A DNA stretch of 64,000 bases from Schistocerca nitens (Eukaryota > Arthropoda > Insecta > Orthoptera > Acrididae), in NCBI RefSeq assembly GCF_023898315.1, contig NC_064625.1, positions 100,984,269 to 101,048,268 of the forward strand, given 5' to 3'. Made by a program: the position numbers and the translations under genes. The notes beneath the pieces were generated by a model, which was not told the DNA's origin, did not search any database, and was given only the letters and a program-made list of their open reading frames with translations. Each line of letters starts with the position of its first letter. Position 1 is the stretch's first letter. This document shows, piece by piece, positions 10,040-20,894 of the stretch.

Positions 10040-13000
10040 GCCCCCCAAATGAACCATGGACCTTGCCATTGGTGGAGAGGCTTGCGCGCCTCAACGATAC
10101 AGATAGCTGTACCGTAGGTGCAACCACAACGGAGGGGATCTGTTGAGAGGCCAGACAAACGTGAGGTTCCTGAAGAGGGGCAGCAGCCTTTTCAGTAGCT
10201 GCAGGGGCAACAGTCTGGATGATTGACTGAGCTGGCCTTGTAACACCGACCAAAATGGCCTTGCTGTTCTGGTACTGCGAACGGCTGAAAGCAAGGGGAA
10301 ACCACAGCCGTAATTTTTCCCAAGGGCATGCAGTTCTATTGTATGATTAAATGATGATGGTGTCCTCTTGGGTAAAATATTCCGGAGGTAAAATAGACCC
10401 CCATTCGGATCTCCGGGTGGGGACTACTCAGGAGGATGTCGTTATCAGGAGAAAGAATACTGGTGTTCTACGGATCTGAGTGTGGAATGTCAGATCCCTT
10501 AAACAGTCAGGTAGGTTAGAAAATTTAAAAAGGGAAATAGATAGGTTAAAGTTATATATAGTGGGAATTAGTGAAGTTCGGTGGCAGGAGGAACAAGACT
10601 TTTGGTCAGGTGAATACAGGGTTATAAATACAAAATCAAATAGGGGTAATGCAGGAGTAGGTTTAATAATGAATAAAAAAAATAGGAGTACAGGTAAGCT
10701 ACTACAAACAGCATAGTGAACGCATTATTGTGGCCAAGATAGACACAAAGTCCATGCCTACTACAGTAGTACAAGTTTATATGCCAACTAGCTCTGCAGA
10801 TGATGAAGAAATTGAAGAAATGTATGATGAGATAAAAGAAATTGTTCACGTAGTGAAGGGAGACAAAAATTTAATAGTCATGGGTGACTGGAATTCGATA
10901 GTAGGAAAAGGGAGAGAAGGAAACATAGTAAGTGAATATGCATTGGGGGTAAGAAATAAAAGAGGAAGCCATCTGGTAGAATTTTGCACAGAGCATAACT
11001 TAATCATAGCTAACACTTGGTTCAAGAATCATAAAAGAAGGTTGTATACATGGAAGAAGCCTGGAGATACTAGAAGGTATCAGATAGATTATATAATAGT
11101 AAGACAGATTTAGGAACCAGGTTTTAAATTGTAAGACATTTCCAGGGGCAGATGTGGACTCTGACCACAATCTATTGGTTATGAACTGTAGATTAAAACT
11201 GAAGAAACTGCAAAAAGGTGGGAATTTAAGGAGATGGGACCTGGATAAACTGACAGAACCAGAGGATGTATTGAGTTTGAGAGAGAACATTAGGGAACAA
11301 TTGACAGGAATGGGGGAAAGAAATACAGTAAAAAAGAATGGGTAGCTTTGAGGGATGAAATAGTGAAGGCAGCAGAGGATCAAGTAGGTAAAAAGACAAG
11401 GTCTAGTAGAAATCCTTGGGCAACAGAAGAAACATTGAATGCAATTGATGAAAGGAGAAAATATAAAAATGCAGTAAATGAAGCAGGCAAAAAGGTATAC
11501 AAACGTCTCAAAAATGAGATCGACAGGAAGTGCAAAATGGCTAAGCATGGATGGCTAGAGGACAAATGTAAGGATGTAGAGGCTTATTAGGCGTAAGATA
11601 GATACAGCCTACAGGAAAATTAAAGAGACCTTTGGAGAAAAGAGAACCACTTGTATGAATATCAAGAGCTCAGATGGAAACCCAGTTCTAAGCAAAGAAG
11701 GGAAAGCAGAAAGGTGGAAGAAGTATATGAGGGTCTATACAAGGGCGATGTACTTGAGGACAATATTATGAAAATGGAAGAGGATGTAGGTGAAATGGGA
11801 GATATGATACTGTGTGAAGAGTTTGACACAGCACTGAAAGACCGAGTCGAAACAAGGCCCCCAGAGTAGACAACATTCCATTAGAACTACTAACAGCCTT
11901 GGGAGAGCCAGTCCTGACAAAACTCTACCATCTGGTGAGCAAGATGTATGAGACAGACGAAATACCCTCAGACTTCAAGAAGAATATAATAATTCCAATC
12001 CCAAAGAAAGCAGGTGTTGACAGATGTGACAATTACCGAGCTATCAGTTTAATAAGTCACAGCTGCAAAATATTAACGCAAATTCTTTACAGACGAATGG
12101 AACAACTGGTAGAAGCCGACCTCGGGGAAGATCAGTTTGGATTCCGTAGAAATGTTGGAACACTTGAGGCAATACTGACCCTACGACTTATCTTAGAAGA
12201 AAGATTAAGGAAAGGCAAACCTACGTTTCTAGCATTTGTAGACTTACAGAAGCTTTTGACAATGTTGATTGGAATACTCTCTTTCAAATTCTGAAGGTGG
12301 TAGGGGTAAAATACAGGTAGCGAAAGGCTATTTACAATTTGTACAGAAAGCAGATGGCAGTTACAAGAGTCGAGGGACATGAAAGGGAAGCAGTGGTTGG
12401 GAAGGGAGTGAGACAGGGTTGTAGCCTATCTCCGATGTTATTCAATCTGTATACTGAACAAGCAATAAAGGAAACAAAAGAAAAGTTCGGAGTAGGTATT
12501 AAAATCCATGGAGAAGAAATAAAAACTTTGAGGTTCGCCGATGACATTGTAATTCTGTCAGAGACAGCAAAGGACTTGGAAGAGCAGCTGAAAGGAATGG
12601 ACAGTGTCTTGAACGGAAGATATAAGATGAACATCAACAAAAGCAAAATGAGGATAATGGAATGAATTCGAATTAAATCTGGTGATGCTGCGGGAATTAA
12701 ATTAGGCAATGAGACGCTTAAAGTAGTAAAGGAGTTTTGCTATTTGGGGAGCAAAATAACTGATGATGGTCGAAGTAGAGAGGATATAAAATGTAGACTG
12801 GCAATGGCACAGAAAGCGTTTCTGAAGAAGAGAAGCTTGTTAACATCGAGTATAGATTTAAGTGTCAGGAAGTCGTTTCTAAAAGTATTTGTATGGAGTG
12901 TAGCCATGTATGGAAGTGAAACATGGACGATAAATAGTTTGGATAAGAAGAGAATAGAAGCTTTCGAAATATGGTGCTACAGAAGAATGCTAAAGATTAG

Positions 13001-13289
13001 ATGGGTAGATCAGAGAACTAATGAGGAGGTATTGAATAGAATTGGGGAGATGAAGGGATCGGTTGGTAGGACATGTTCTGAGGCATCAAGTGATCACCAA
13101 TCTAGTATTGGAGGGCAGCGTGGAGGGTAAAAATCGTAGAGGGAGACTAAGAGATGAATACACTAAGCAGATTCAGAAGGATGTAGGCTGCAGTAGGTAG
13201 TGGGAGATGAAGAAGCTTGCACAGGATAGAGTAGCATGGAGAGCTGCATCAAACCAGTCTCAGGACTGAAGACCACAACAACAACAAAA
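10040..13289 (+). mobile_element. RTE-like LINE, near full length, 11-bp target duplication
   Basis: A 3.25-kb insertion flanked by perfect ACATGGTCTGT at 10029-10039 and 13290-13300. It begins with CCCCCCAAATGAACCATGG and ends in a short ACAACAACAAAAA tail, the simple-repeat ending usual for RTE-type elements. I recognise it as a family abundant in locust genomes. It carries endonuclease and reverse transcriptase in broken frames. Confidence 0.88.
10480..13130 (+). pseudogene. RTE-like endonuclease-reverse transcriptase pseudogene
   Basis: Apurinic-like endonuclease at 10480-11190: MWNVRSLKQSG, ISEVRWQEEQ, VVQVYMPTSS, MGDWNS and DSDHNLLVMN. Reverse transcriptase at about 11870-12665: CDNYRAISLISHSCKIL, GEDQFGFRRN, FLAFVDLQK, GVRQGCSLSPMLFNLY and the catalytic FADD (LRFADDIVIL). 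Thumb at 12744-13130: YLGSKITDDGRSREDI, MYGSETWT and CYRRMLKIRW. Frames change near 10716, 11113, 11590, 11869, 12260 (one base lost in DLQKAFD) and 12665, so no full protein can be made. The catalytic residues themselves are preserved, which suggests fairly recent decay. Confidence 0.88.
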
Positions 13290-13300
13290 ACATGGTCTGT

Positions 13301-13560
13301 TAATGTAGAAGATTATTTGGTTACTCTAGTGGGACATTTTACAAGTGAAGACATCATTTGACTTCATCTTATTGGTACCAATATTTAAATCTCTATTCCA
13401 ACATCTCAGTGTTGTCACAGCTGTAGAGACATCTCCTGTTTTCTCCTGCAGCTGTTAGTGCTTCACAGTTGAAAGCTGCCAATGGCACTGTTAGCTGTCG
13501 GGGAACTTTTGACTATAGTGTTTGGTTTAGTTCTGAGGAAAAAATGTCTGTATAACTACT
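13301..13560 (-). pseudogene. Probable further piece of the decayed LINE endonuclease
   Basis: It directly abuts, after removal of the RTE-like LINE, the endonuclease end at 9960-10039. Minus-strand codons such as RDLNIGTNKMKSNDVFTC look like a worn LINE endonuclease. This rests more on position than on motif quality. Confidence 0.35.
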
Positions 13561-13960
13561 GGGGGATTAGCATACACAGAATACAATTAATTTTTTTGTT
13601 CTCTTACTTCAACAGCTGACAGTTCAAAATGTTTCTAACACTTATTGCAATAGGTCATTTCTGACTTTAAGTGAAATACCTCTTTTTATATAAATACATG
13701 AATCCCCATCATTTGTAGAGAGCCTGCTATAGAAACAAGCAAGTTCATATGGGGTTAATGGTAACTAAAAAATTTAATTCCCTCTGCACCAGTTTTCAGT
13801 AAGCATACAGTTGAGCTGTCTAGTGTATCCGAATTTACTACTAGTAGCTGAATTTTTGTTTTTTTGTGGGTTGTATGTTTTGGTGGAAGAATGTTAAACA
13901 TTTAGTTGTACTTGTTTTATGCCTGCTTGCCATGCTGCACATTTCACTTGCTGTTGTTGC
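13561..13960. other. No feature recognised
   Basis: AT-rich sequence. The short frames across 13841-14147 lack any motif I know. Confidence 0.4.
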
Positions 13961-14065
13961 ACATCTACAGGTATACACATACTCTACAAGCCACCATACG
14001 GTGTCTAGTGGTGGGTACCCTATACCACAACTACTCGTTTTCTTTCCTGTCCCACTCACAAACAG
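13961..14065 (-). repeat. LINE 3'-end fragment
   Basis: TATACACATACTCTACAAGC, GGTGGGTACC and the pyrimidine-rich stretch after it resemble the 3' end of a CR1-like LINE related to 47546-47600. Only about 100 bp remain. Confidence 0.45.
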
Positions 14066-14278
14066 GGTGAGGGAAACACAATTTATTTTTATTTATTGTA
14101 TTTTTTTGCATGTAGACCCCAACTGGTGTCTTTTGCAAACGTCATAGCATTTTTTTACAAGTTTAGTACAGTCATATATACATATATGATTACATATACA
14201 TGATACAAATGTACCATTGTACCTAGTAAGGCACAATATTGGGTGTTACATCGTACCGATTACAAATACTCAGATTTT

Positions 14279-14280
<2 letters not shown>

Positions 14281-14320
<40 letters not shown>
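14281..14320. repeat. (AC)n-(AT)n microsatellite
   Basis: About 15 AC units followed by a short AT run, at the left edge of the fold-back element. Confidence 0.95.
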
Positions 14321-14321
<1 letters not shown>

Positions 14322-14326
14322 AATAA

Positions 14327-14900
14327 AGATGATGTGACTTACCGAACGAAAGTGCTGGCAGGTCGATAGACACACAAACAAACACAAACATACACACAAA
14401 ATTCAAGCTTTCGCAACAAACTGTTGCCTCGTCAGGAAAGAGGGAAGGAGAGGGAAAGACGAAAGGATGTGGGTTTTAAGGGAGAGGGTAAGGAGTCATT
14501 CCAATCCCGGGAGCGGAAAGACTTACCTTAGGGGGAAAAAAGGACGGGTATACACTCGCACAAACACATATCCATCCACACATATACAGACACAAGCAGA
14601 CATATTTAAAGACAAAGAGTTTGTCTCTAAATATGTCTGCTTGTGTCTGTATATGTGTGGATGGATATGTGCGTGTGTGCGAGTGTATACCTGTCCTTTT
14701 TTCCCCTTAAGGTAAGTCTTTCCACTCCCGGGATTGGAATGACTCCTTACCCTCTCCCTTAAAACACATCCTTTCGTCTTTCCCTCTTTCCTGATGAAGC
14801 AACCGTTGGTTGCGAAAGCTAGAATTTTGTGTGTATGATTGTGTTTGTTTGTGTGTCTATCGACCTGCCAGCACTTTCGTATGGTAAGTCACATCATCTT
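14327..14900. mobile_element. Fold-back (near-perfect inverted) repeat element
   Basis: The left arm, from about 14327 to 14617 (GATGTGACTTACCGAACGAA ...), is repeated in reverse complement from about 14620 to 14897 (... CTTTCGTATGGTAAGTCACATC). The two arms meet almost without a loop around TTTAAAGACAAAGAGTTTGT. I recognise the arm sequence as the end of a longer repeat family in locusts whose middle appears to be missing here. The 82-residue frame at 14467-14715 simply reads through both arms. Confidence 0.8.
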
Positions 14901-14947
14901 TTTTGTTAGATATATTTTTCCTGTGTGGAATGTTTCCCTCTACTTTT

Positions 14948-14967
14948 TATATATATATATATATATA
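14948..14967. repeat. (TA)n microsatellite
   Basis: About ten TA units just beyond the fold-back element. Confidence 0.9.
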
Positions 14968-15189
14968 ATTTATTTTAGTTTAATATTAATATTCACTTAA
15001 AGAATATAAACACTTGTCAATCAAGAAATATTTCAGTTTCACTTTGAATAAGTTCCTTTTGTGGCACCTTATAGAGCTCGGTAATCTGTTGTTTTTAATT
15101 TTGTTCTTCGTCTGTAGTAGCAGTCTTTATTTCTTGTATTATAGGCATGCATATCGGAGCACTTTGTTGCTTTGTTTTGATGTGTCACA

Positions 15190-15415
15190 AAAAATATAAT
15201 TAATTTGTTAAGATACAGTGAGTAGACTGGAGGTATTTATGATGAACAAAGATTTCCCTGCATGAATCTCTATACCCTAATCCATGGATAATTCTGATTG
15301 CTCTTTTCTGTAGGTTTAATATTCTGTTCATATGTATGTCGGCAGCACAACCCCATATCTCTATCCCATAATTAATCTGTGCAAAAATGGTTCCATAATA
15401 AATTGTTTAATGCCT
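15190..15415 (-). pseudogene. LINE reverse transcriptase tail fragment (a)
   Basis: Minus-strand reading gives a worn thumb-region sequence (INKLLWNHFCTD, WDRDMGLCCRHTYEQNIKPTEKSNQNYPW), corresponding to the C-terminal third of a Jockey/CR1-like protein. It ends abruptly against a different LINE fragment at 15420. Confidence 0.5.
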
Positions 15416-15419
15416 CCAA

Positions 15420-15740
15420 ATGAGCCTCGATTTCTCGTATCTAATCTTTATAGTCCTTACATGAAATGTATGTTGGTACCAGTAGAATCATTTCGCAGTC
15501 ACCTTCAAATGCCGGTTCTCTACATTTTCTCAATAGTGTTCCTCGAAAAGAACGTCGCCTTCCCTCCAAGAACTCCCATTTGAGTTCCCGAAGCATCTCC
15601 GTTATACTTGCATATTGCCGGCAACAAACGTAGCAGGCCGCCTCTAAACAGCTTCGATGTCCTCCTTTAATCTGACCTCGTCGATATCCCAAACACTTGA
15701 GCAGTACTCAAGAACAGGTCACACTAGCTCCCGCCAATTA
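15420..15740 (-). pseudogene. LINE reverse transcriptase tail fragment (b)
   Basis: Minus-strand reading: VLEYCSSVWDIDEVRLKEDI, RRPATFVAGN, then an open stretch with TEMLRELKWEFLEGRRRSFR and TYISCKDYKD. This matches the end of CR1-like reverse transcriptases (VRPxLEYxxxVWDP ... TEMLxELxWExLxxRR). It is related to, but not the same copy as, 47546-48781. Confidence 0.65.
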
Positions 15741-15989
15741 CCAAGAATCGTTGCTTATTGAAGTCACGTCCTACCTACAAGCGATATAAATCGAGCTCGC
15801 GACTTTCGAGGTGGTGAGTATGAATATTTTATTCTGTGTCGACAATGGAACGTCGTATGTGTTGTTTATAGTAATAATTGAATCCGATGTAGCATCCAGT
15901 TCGAGTATTCTCAGGTGGCGGAAGTTAATTTCGGATTGTGTAGTTTATAAAACATTTTACAATTTTGTTGGGAGTGTGTTTACCAAACC

Positions 15990-16777
15990 ACGATCTGGCG
16001 AACTGTGTGGATTGCCATGCGGAGATGTACGTGACACTCTCTAAGACGGCCTCCAATACAGACTTTCCCTTTGGGTTGTACTGCACGAAATGCCAAAAAG
16101 GACTTCAGCCAGGAAAAATAACTAGTTTGATGGCTCCAAACTGACCATTGAGAAGAGTATCATTATAGTTTCGTGCAGACTAAAGGTATACACGTTTCAA
16201 GCCACTGTGTCAGAAACTGGTGTCAGTGAATACTCTTTGCGACTACTACGCTTTTTGTCATGAGTTGTTCTACAACGTTATTCTCACGAATGAAAGCGTC
16301 CCTATCGGTGGTGAGAATGAAGTTGTATAAGAGTATGAGTCACTTATTGCCACTGGGATGTACGGAAGATGACATCTTCTAAAACACGAGATAGAAGACA
16401 TATAGATTTTCGGAGGTATTGAAAGGGAGTCTATGAAGTGCTTTATACTTGAAGTACACTCTAGGGGTAAGAAAGCTTTGGTGCTCCTTATACAGCAGTT
16501 TATTTTGACAGGCTTCAGAGTTATGAGCTGACGGCTTTTAAAACAGAAGGCACACATCATAGATTTGTGAACAATGGAATTTGTATCTTCTCGTGATCCA
16601 CAGTTCCACAGACAGAATGTTGAGTGGTTGTGGGAGTCTTTGAAATTGTCAGTTAAGAGAGAAGGCCGACCGGGAAATCGAAACGAGCTACATATTTTTC
16701 AGCATCTGTACTTCTACAATTTATGGATGTCTGGCAAAACTGTTTTGTGTGAGATTCTTCTGATATTTTTGAGATGA
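15990..16777 (+). pseudogene. Relic of a Merlin/ISXO2-like (IS1595-type DDE) transposase
   Basis: Three-frame reading across stops recovers a consistent order of motifs of the ISXO2-like transposase family: a zinc-ribbon-like CTKCQKGLQPGKITSL near 16080, FCHELFYNVI and PIGGENEVV near 16255-16325, MYGR and IWIFGGIER near 16360-16430, LIQQFILTG near 16490, FKTEGTHHRFVNN near 16540-16575, and HRQNVEWLWESLK near 16610-16645 (the HTQxIExxW motif). The last part is open at 16574-16777. At least three frame changes and several stops show long inactivity. No terminal repeats were identified. The alternative, chance similarity, is unlikely given the motif order, but a profile search was not possible. 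Confidence 0.6.
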
Positions 16778-17330
16778 ATATCAAGAGCTTATCATGGCTG
16801 TAGGAAAAAACGATCGCTCCTGGCTGCCTATACCAACAGCAAACTTGACCACGCTAAATGATTTTATTTTATTTCGTGTTCCACAGGTCCAACCGTGTTG
16901 GGTTCACAAGGCAGTGGGACGAGTGAGTTTTAGCTAACGAGTAAAGTAAGTGAAATTATTAGTTTTCTTGGTAAGTAACTTCATTACAAAACGGTGGAAA
17001 TTTGTCGTCGCTCTTGCCAACGCTCTAAACAATACCCATTTTGCCATCTCGAGAGTCGCGCATTCGATGTATATCGGTCGGAGGCAGGCTGCGACTTCGA
17101 TCTGTAATGCTTCTTGGAAATTAGTTAGTTACTATGTTCACACGCGCTCCCAAAACTGGATTTTGTAAACCGATTTATCAATACCGCTTATTGCTGGTCT
17201 TGTAAACACACCTTAATCGATTCTGGAAATCCGTTTCTTGTTATCGGTTTTTCACTTCACAATTGCTGTCGGTTTTCCACTTCCATAGTTGATTTTTGCT
17301 CCCAAATAAACCACAACTCTTACTGAAACG
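16778..17330. other. No feature recognised
   Basis: Mixed-composition sequence. The 72-residue frame at 16950-17168 shows no recognisable motif. Confidence 0.4.
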
Positions 17331-17884
17331 TGGGCACTTATCGAGTTTAGGGGGACAAAATTTTCGAAAATATTTTTTCTCACTTTTTGACCAGTTAGAC
17401 TACGTTGATCTCGAAGATGTTATTTATTTTCATCCCCGATAAAAACTTTTCAATATATCGAGAGAAAATTTTTTTTAATGAATAATTTTTTCTCATTTTT
17501 GACCAGACCACCAGTATGTTATTTACAAACATCATTCAAGCTAAATCGTAGCACATCAAGGCACTCCGATAAAATCGCCTCATTCAGTGTACACTAAAGT
17601 CAAATAAAAGTGTAGTTAAGTGTTAGTTTCGTGTTTGTTCTTACTCGTAATGACTAGAATTTTCTCTGGTTTGACCGAATGAGAATATGTTGTTTTATTG
17701 TTTCAATCACATTATTATTTTGTTGTATCGATACATTTTGATTAAATGACAATATGTTGTTTTACTGTTTCAAAACTGATGAAAAATGTATCATATTCGT
17801 GATCAGCATAGTCAAAGTGACAATAATCGGTAAAAAAAATCAAAGATTTCGTGGATGTCCCCCTAAACTCTATAAGTGCCGAAA
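17331..17884. mobile_element. Candidate MITE with ~25-bp terminal inverted repeats
   Basis: GGCACTTATCGAGTTTAGGG (17332 on) is matched in reverse complement by the sequence ending at about 17883 (GTCCCCCTAAACTCTATAAG), with one mismatch over about 25 bp. The 553-bp interior has no coding capacity and includes a direct repeat (TTTTTTCTCA...TTTTGACCAG) at about 17372-17394 and 17484-17505. I could not settle a target duplication. Confidence 0.6.
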
Positions 17885-18449
17885 CATTTGTGGTGTCAGG
17901 TTACGTCTAATTTTCAAAACATTCGACCAATATGAGCGGAATGACTTATTGTGCAATTGAAGGAGTAGAAAAATACTGGAAGCATTTTGATGCTGTCTAC
18001 CTCTGATATTTAGGTGAAGAGATAATTGTGACTGTGCGCACTAGAAACTGGAACAGCTGTTTCCAGAGACCATATGTATCTTGGCTAGCAAATCCGCTTC
18101 AGATCTTCATGTAAACACGATATCGAAAACCGTTTCCGATATTCTGTTTTCGTCTTTTGGAAGATAAGTCGCATGTAAACGCAGTGAGTGTCCTATATGG
18201 AAACTCAGTTATTAATATTGTTTTATATATTTGATATCTATGTATGTAGCCAACCGTATTTAAGTATTGAGCAACCTACATCATGTACATGATTACTGTT
18301 AATGATTAACACTTAACTGTGGACTTATTTGCGATATTGAAGTAGCCAGTATGTTACTTCTTCAACGTCACGGTGAATATCGGTAGTGGTTTCTCGGAAA
18401 GAATAATAAACGGGCTAGAAGGAACTGGAGAACTCTGTAAATGTGTTAG
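17885..18449. other. No feature recognised
   Basis: AT-rich sequence with no motif or frame I can support. Confidence 0.4.
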
Positions 18450-18770
18450 TAGGCAGACACAAGCTACCAAGTTTGCTGACAGATGCCGCGCGCGGTGCAA
18501 TGGCAGGCGCCATGCGGGGCTTCCACGGCCCGCAAATAGATGTCGGGTGCTACGCGCGGCGCCACGTGGCAGCCACATGTTTTTTGTGACCTCTGGCGCA
18601 GGGCCAGCCGATCGGAAGACACGCGGAAGTGGCGGCTGCAAGACTTAAGACGCAGTGCTGAGTACAGCACACCACACCGTCCGTGTCGACGGCCTCCAAG
18701 CGTGTGGCGTGCGCAGTTGGCATACCAGCTTTGTTGTCACCAACGGCCGTCCGCATTCCTGATTAACGAT
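18450..18770. other. GC-rich, CpG-containing pocket
   Basis: Composition shifts sharply to GC-rich with many CG dinucleotides (GATGCCGCGCGCGG, CTACGCGCGGCGCCACG). Overlapping frames on both strands are a by-product of the composition. It could be a regulatory island or part of an unknown repeat. I see no tRNA fold and no recognisable core promoter. Confidence 0.35.
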
Positions 18771-18835
18771 CGCCGAAACTCGGTCCGACAACGGTTTTCG
18801 CAGTCCCACAATTGCAGGAAAACTCTTCCCTATTA

Positions 18836-19110
18836 TAATGCCTACGTCTATACTCTGCAAACCACTATGGCGTGGCAGAGGGTACGTCGTATTGTACCAG
18901 TTATTAGAGCTCGGGAATAAATGATTGCTTAAATGCACGCAGTAATTAATCCTGTCTTCGTGATCCCTACAGGAGCGATATCTAAGGATTGTGGTGTATT
19001 CCTAGTTGCAGCTAAGAGATACTTCTAGAAACTTTCCAAGTTTCCGTCGTGCATCTTACTCCGTAACGGAATGTGACACCCTGCCAATTACGAGTTGCAA
19101 TTGCGGTAAC
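18836..19110 (-). repeat. LINE 3'-region fragment
   Basis: ACGTCTATACTCTGCAAACC, GCAGAGGGTACGTCG, TACCAGTTATTAG and GATCCCTAC...GCGATATCTAAGG occur in the order of a CR1-like LINE 3' region on the minus strand. Worn and frameless. Confidence 0.45.
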
Positions 19111-19414
19111 GATAATGCGTAATTCGTTCCGCAGGCACAGTTCGGAAAATGACGTTTCAGCAGGTCGCAGGTTCTACAGTATCTTGATAGTCGATTGCCG
19201 CGACTTAGGCTATTATCATTAATACTAGCAGTAATATTTGATTTTTAAAAATCGCCTTTTCACGGTCTTATTACGTTGACATACAAACTGGGTGGCCGAG
19301 TGGTTCTAGGCGCTTCAGTCCGGAAGCACGCGGCTGTTACGATCGCAGGTTCGAAACCTGCGTCGGGTATGGATGTGTGTGATGTCCTTAGGTCAGTTGG
19401 TTTTCTTAGTTCTA

Positions 19415-20821
19415 CACTACTGGCCATTAAAATTGCTACACCACGAAGATGACGTGCAACAGACGCAAATTTAACCGACGGGAAGAAGATTCTGTGATAC
19501 GCAAATGATTAGCTTTTCAGAGGATTCACACAAGGTTGGCGCCGGTGGCGACACCTACAACGTGCTGACATGAGGAAAGTTTCCAGCCGATTTCTCATAC
19601 ACAAACAGCAATTTACCGGCGTTGCCTGGTGAAACGTCGTTGTGATGCCTCGTGTAAGGAGGAGAAATGCGTACCATCACGTTTCCCGACTTTGATAAAG
19701 GTCGGATTGTAGCCTATCGAGATTGTGATTTATCGTATCGCGACATTGCTCGCGTTGGTCGAGATCCAACGACTGTTAGCAGAATATGGAATTGGTGCTT
19801 TCAGGAGGGTAATATGGAACGCCGTGCTGGACCTCAATGGCCTCGTATCACTAGCAGTCGAGATGACAGGCATTTTATCCGCATGGCTGTAACGGATCGC
19901 GGATCGTGCAGCAACATCTCGATCCCTGAGTCAACAGATGGGGACGTTTGCAAGATAACAACCATCTGCACGATCAGTTCGACGACGTTTGCAGCAGCAT
20001 GGACTATCAGCTCGGAGACCGTGGCTGCGGTTACCCTTGACGCTGCATCACAGACAGGAGTGCCTGCGATGGTGTACTCAATGACGAACCTGTGTGCACG
20101 AATGGCGAAACGTCATTTTTTCGAATGAATTCAGGTTCTGTTTACAGCATCATGATGGTAGCATCCGTGTTTGGCGACATTGGGGTGAACGCACATTGGA
20201 AGCGTCGTCATCGCCATACTGGCGTATCACCCGGCGTGATGGTATGTGGTGCCACTGGTTACACGTCTCGGTCACCTCTTGTTCGTATTGACGGCACTTT
20301 GAACAGTGGACGTTACATTTCAGATGTGTTACGACCCGTGGCTCTACCCTTCATTCGAGCCCTGCAAATCCCTACACTTCAGCAGGATAATGCACGACCG
20401 TATGTTGCAGGTGCTGTACGGGCCTTTCTGGATACAGAAAATGTTCGACTGCTGCCCTGGCCAGCACATTCTCCAGATCTCTCACCAATTGAAATGTCTG
20501 GTCAATGGTGGCCGAGCAACTGGCTCATCACAACACGCCGATACTACTCTTGATGAACTGTGGTATCGTGTTGATGCTACATGGGCAGCTGTACCTGTAC
20601 ACGCCATCCAAGGTCTCTTTGACTCAATGCCCAGGCGTATCAAGGCTGTTATTAAGGCCAGAGATGGTTGTTCTGGGTACTGATTTCTCAGGATCTCTGC
20701 ACCCAAATTGCGTGAAAATGTAATCACATGTCAGTTCTAGTACAATATATTTGTCCAATGAATACCCGTTTATCATCTGGTGTTTATCATTCTTGGTGTA
20801 GCAATTTTAATGACCAGTAGT
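19415..20821 (+). mobile_element. Tc1-like transposon (family B, copy 2)
   Basis: The same ends as 4238-5638 (CACTACTGGCCATTAAAATT; complement at 20795-20821). TA precedes it, but the right flank reads TT instead of TA, one substitution after insertion. It landed inside the SINE at 19285-20885. Confidence 0.88.
19645..20683 (+). pseudogene. Tc1-like transposase pseudogene (family B)
   Basis: It starts MPRVRRRNAYHH at 19645 but shifts frame after about 14 codons (TTTCCCGAC where copy 3 has TTTCAGAC). HTH motifs FDKGRIVAYRDCDLSYRDIA and TVSRIWNWCFQEG are clear. Further shifts follow near 19900, 20110 and 20490. In the core, HFFRMNSGS replaces the first-Asp motif, while LQQDNARPYV and LSPIE remain in alternate frames. 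The product is not made. The paralogous copies break at different places, so each decayed on its own. Confidence 0.82.
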
Positions 20822-20894
20822 GTTCGTAGGGGACTGATGACCTCAAATGTTAAGGCCCGTAGAGCTTAGAGCCATTTCAACCTTTTTGACATAC

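Larger units (their letters stand above)
19285..20885 (+). mobile_element. tRNA-derived SINE split by a Tc1-like element
   Basis: The head (19289-19375) has GGCCGAGTGGTTCTAGGCG (A box) and GCAGGTTCGAAACCTGC (B box). The body breaks at 19414 and resumes at about 20822 (GTTCGTAGGGGACTGATGACC). TTGACATAC flanks the whole at 19276-19284 and 20886-20894. The same family occurs at 46158-46360, 54723-54922, 58037-58239, 62360-63520 and at the right window edge. Confidence 0.88.

Noticed and set aside
14467-14715. 82-codon frame with repetitive Tyr/Cys/Val composition
   Set aside because: It reads through both arms of the fold-back element and has no independent support.
18354-18938. Overlapping frames of 91-126 codons in the GC-rich pocket
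   Set aside because: Open on both strands and in several frames, as expected from GC-rich sequence with few stop codons.
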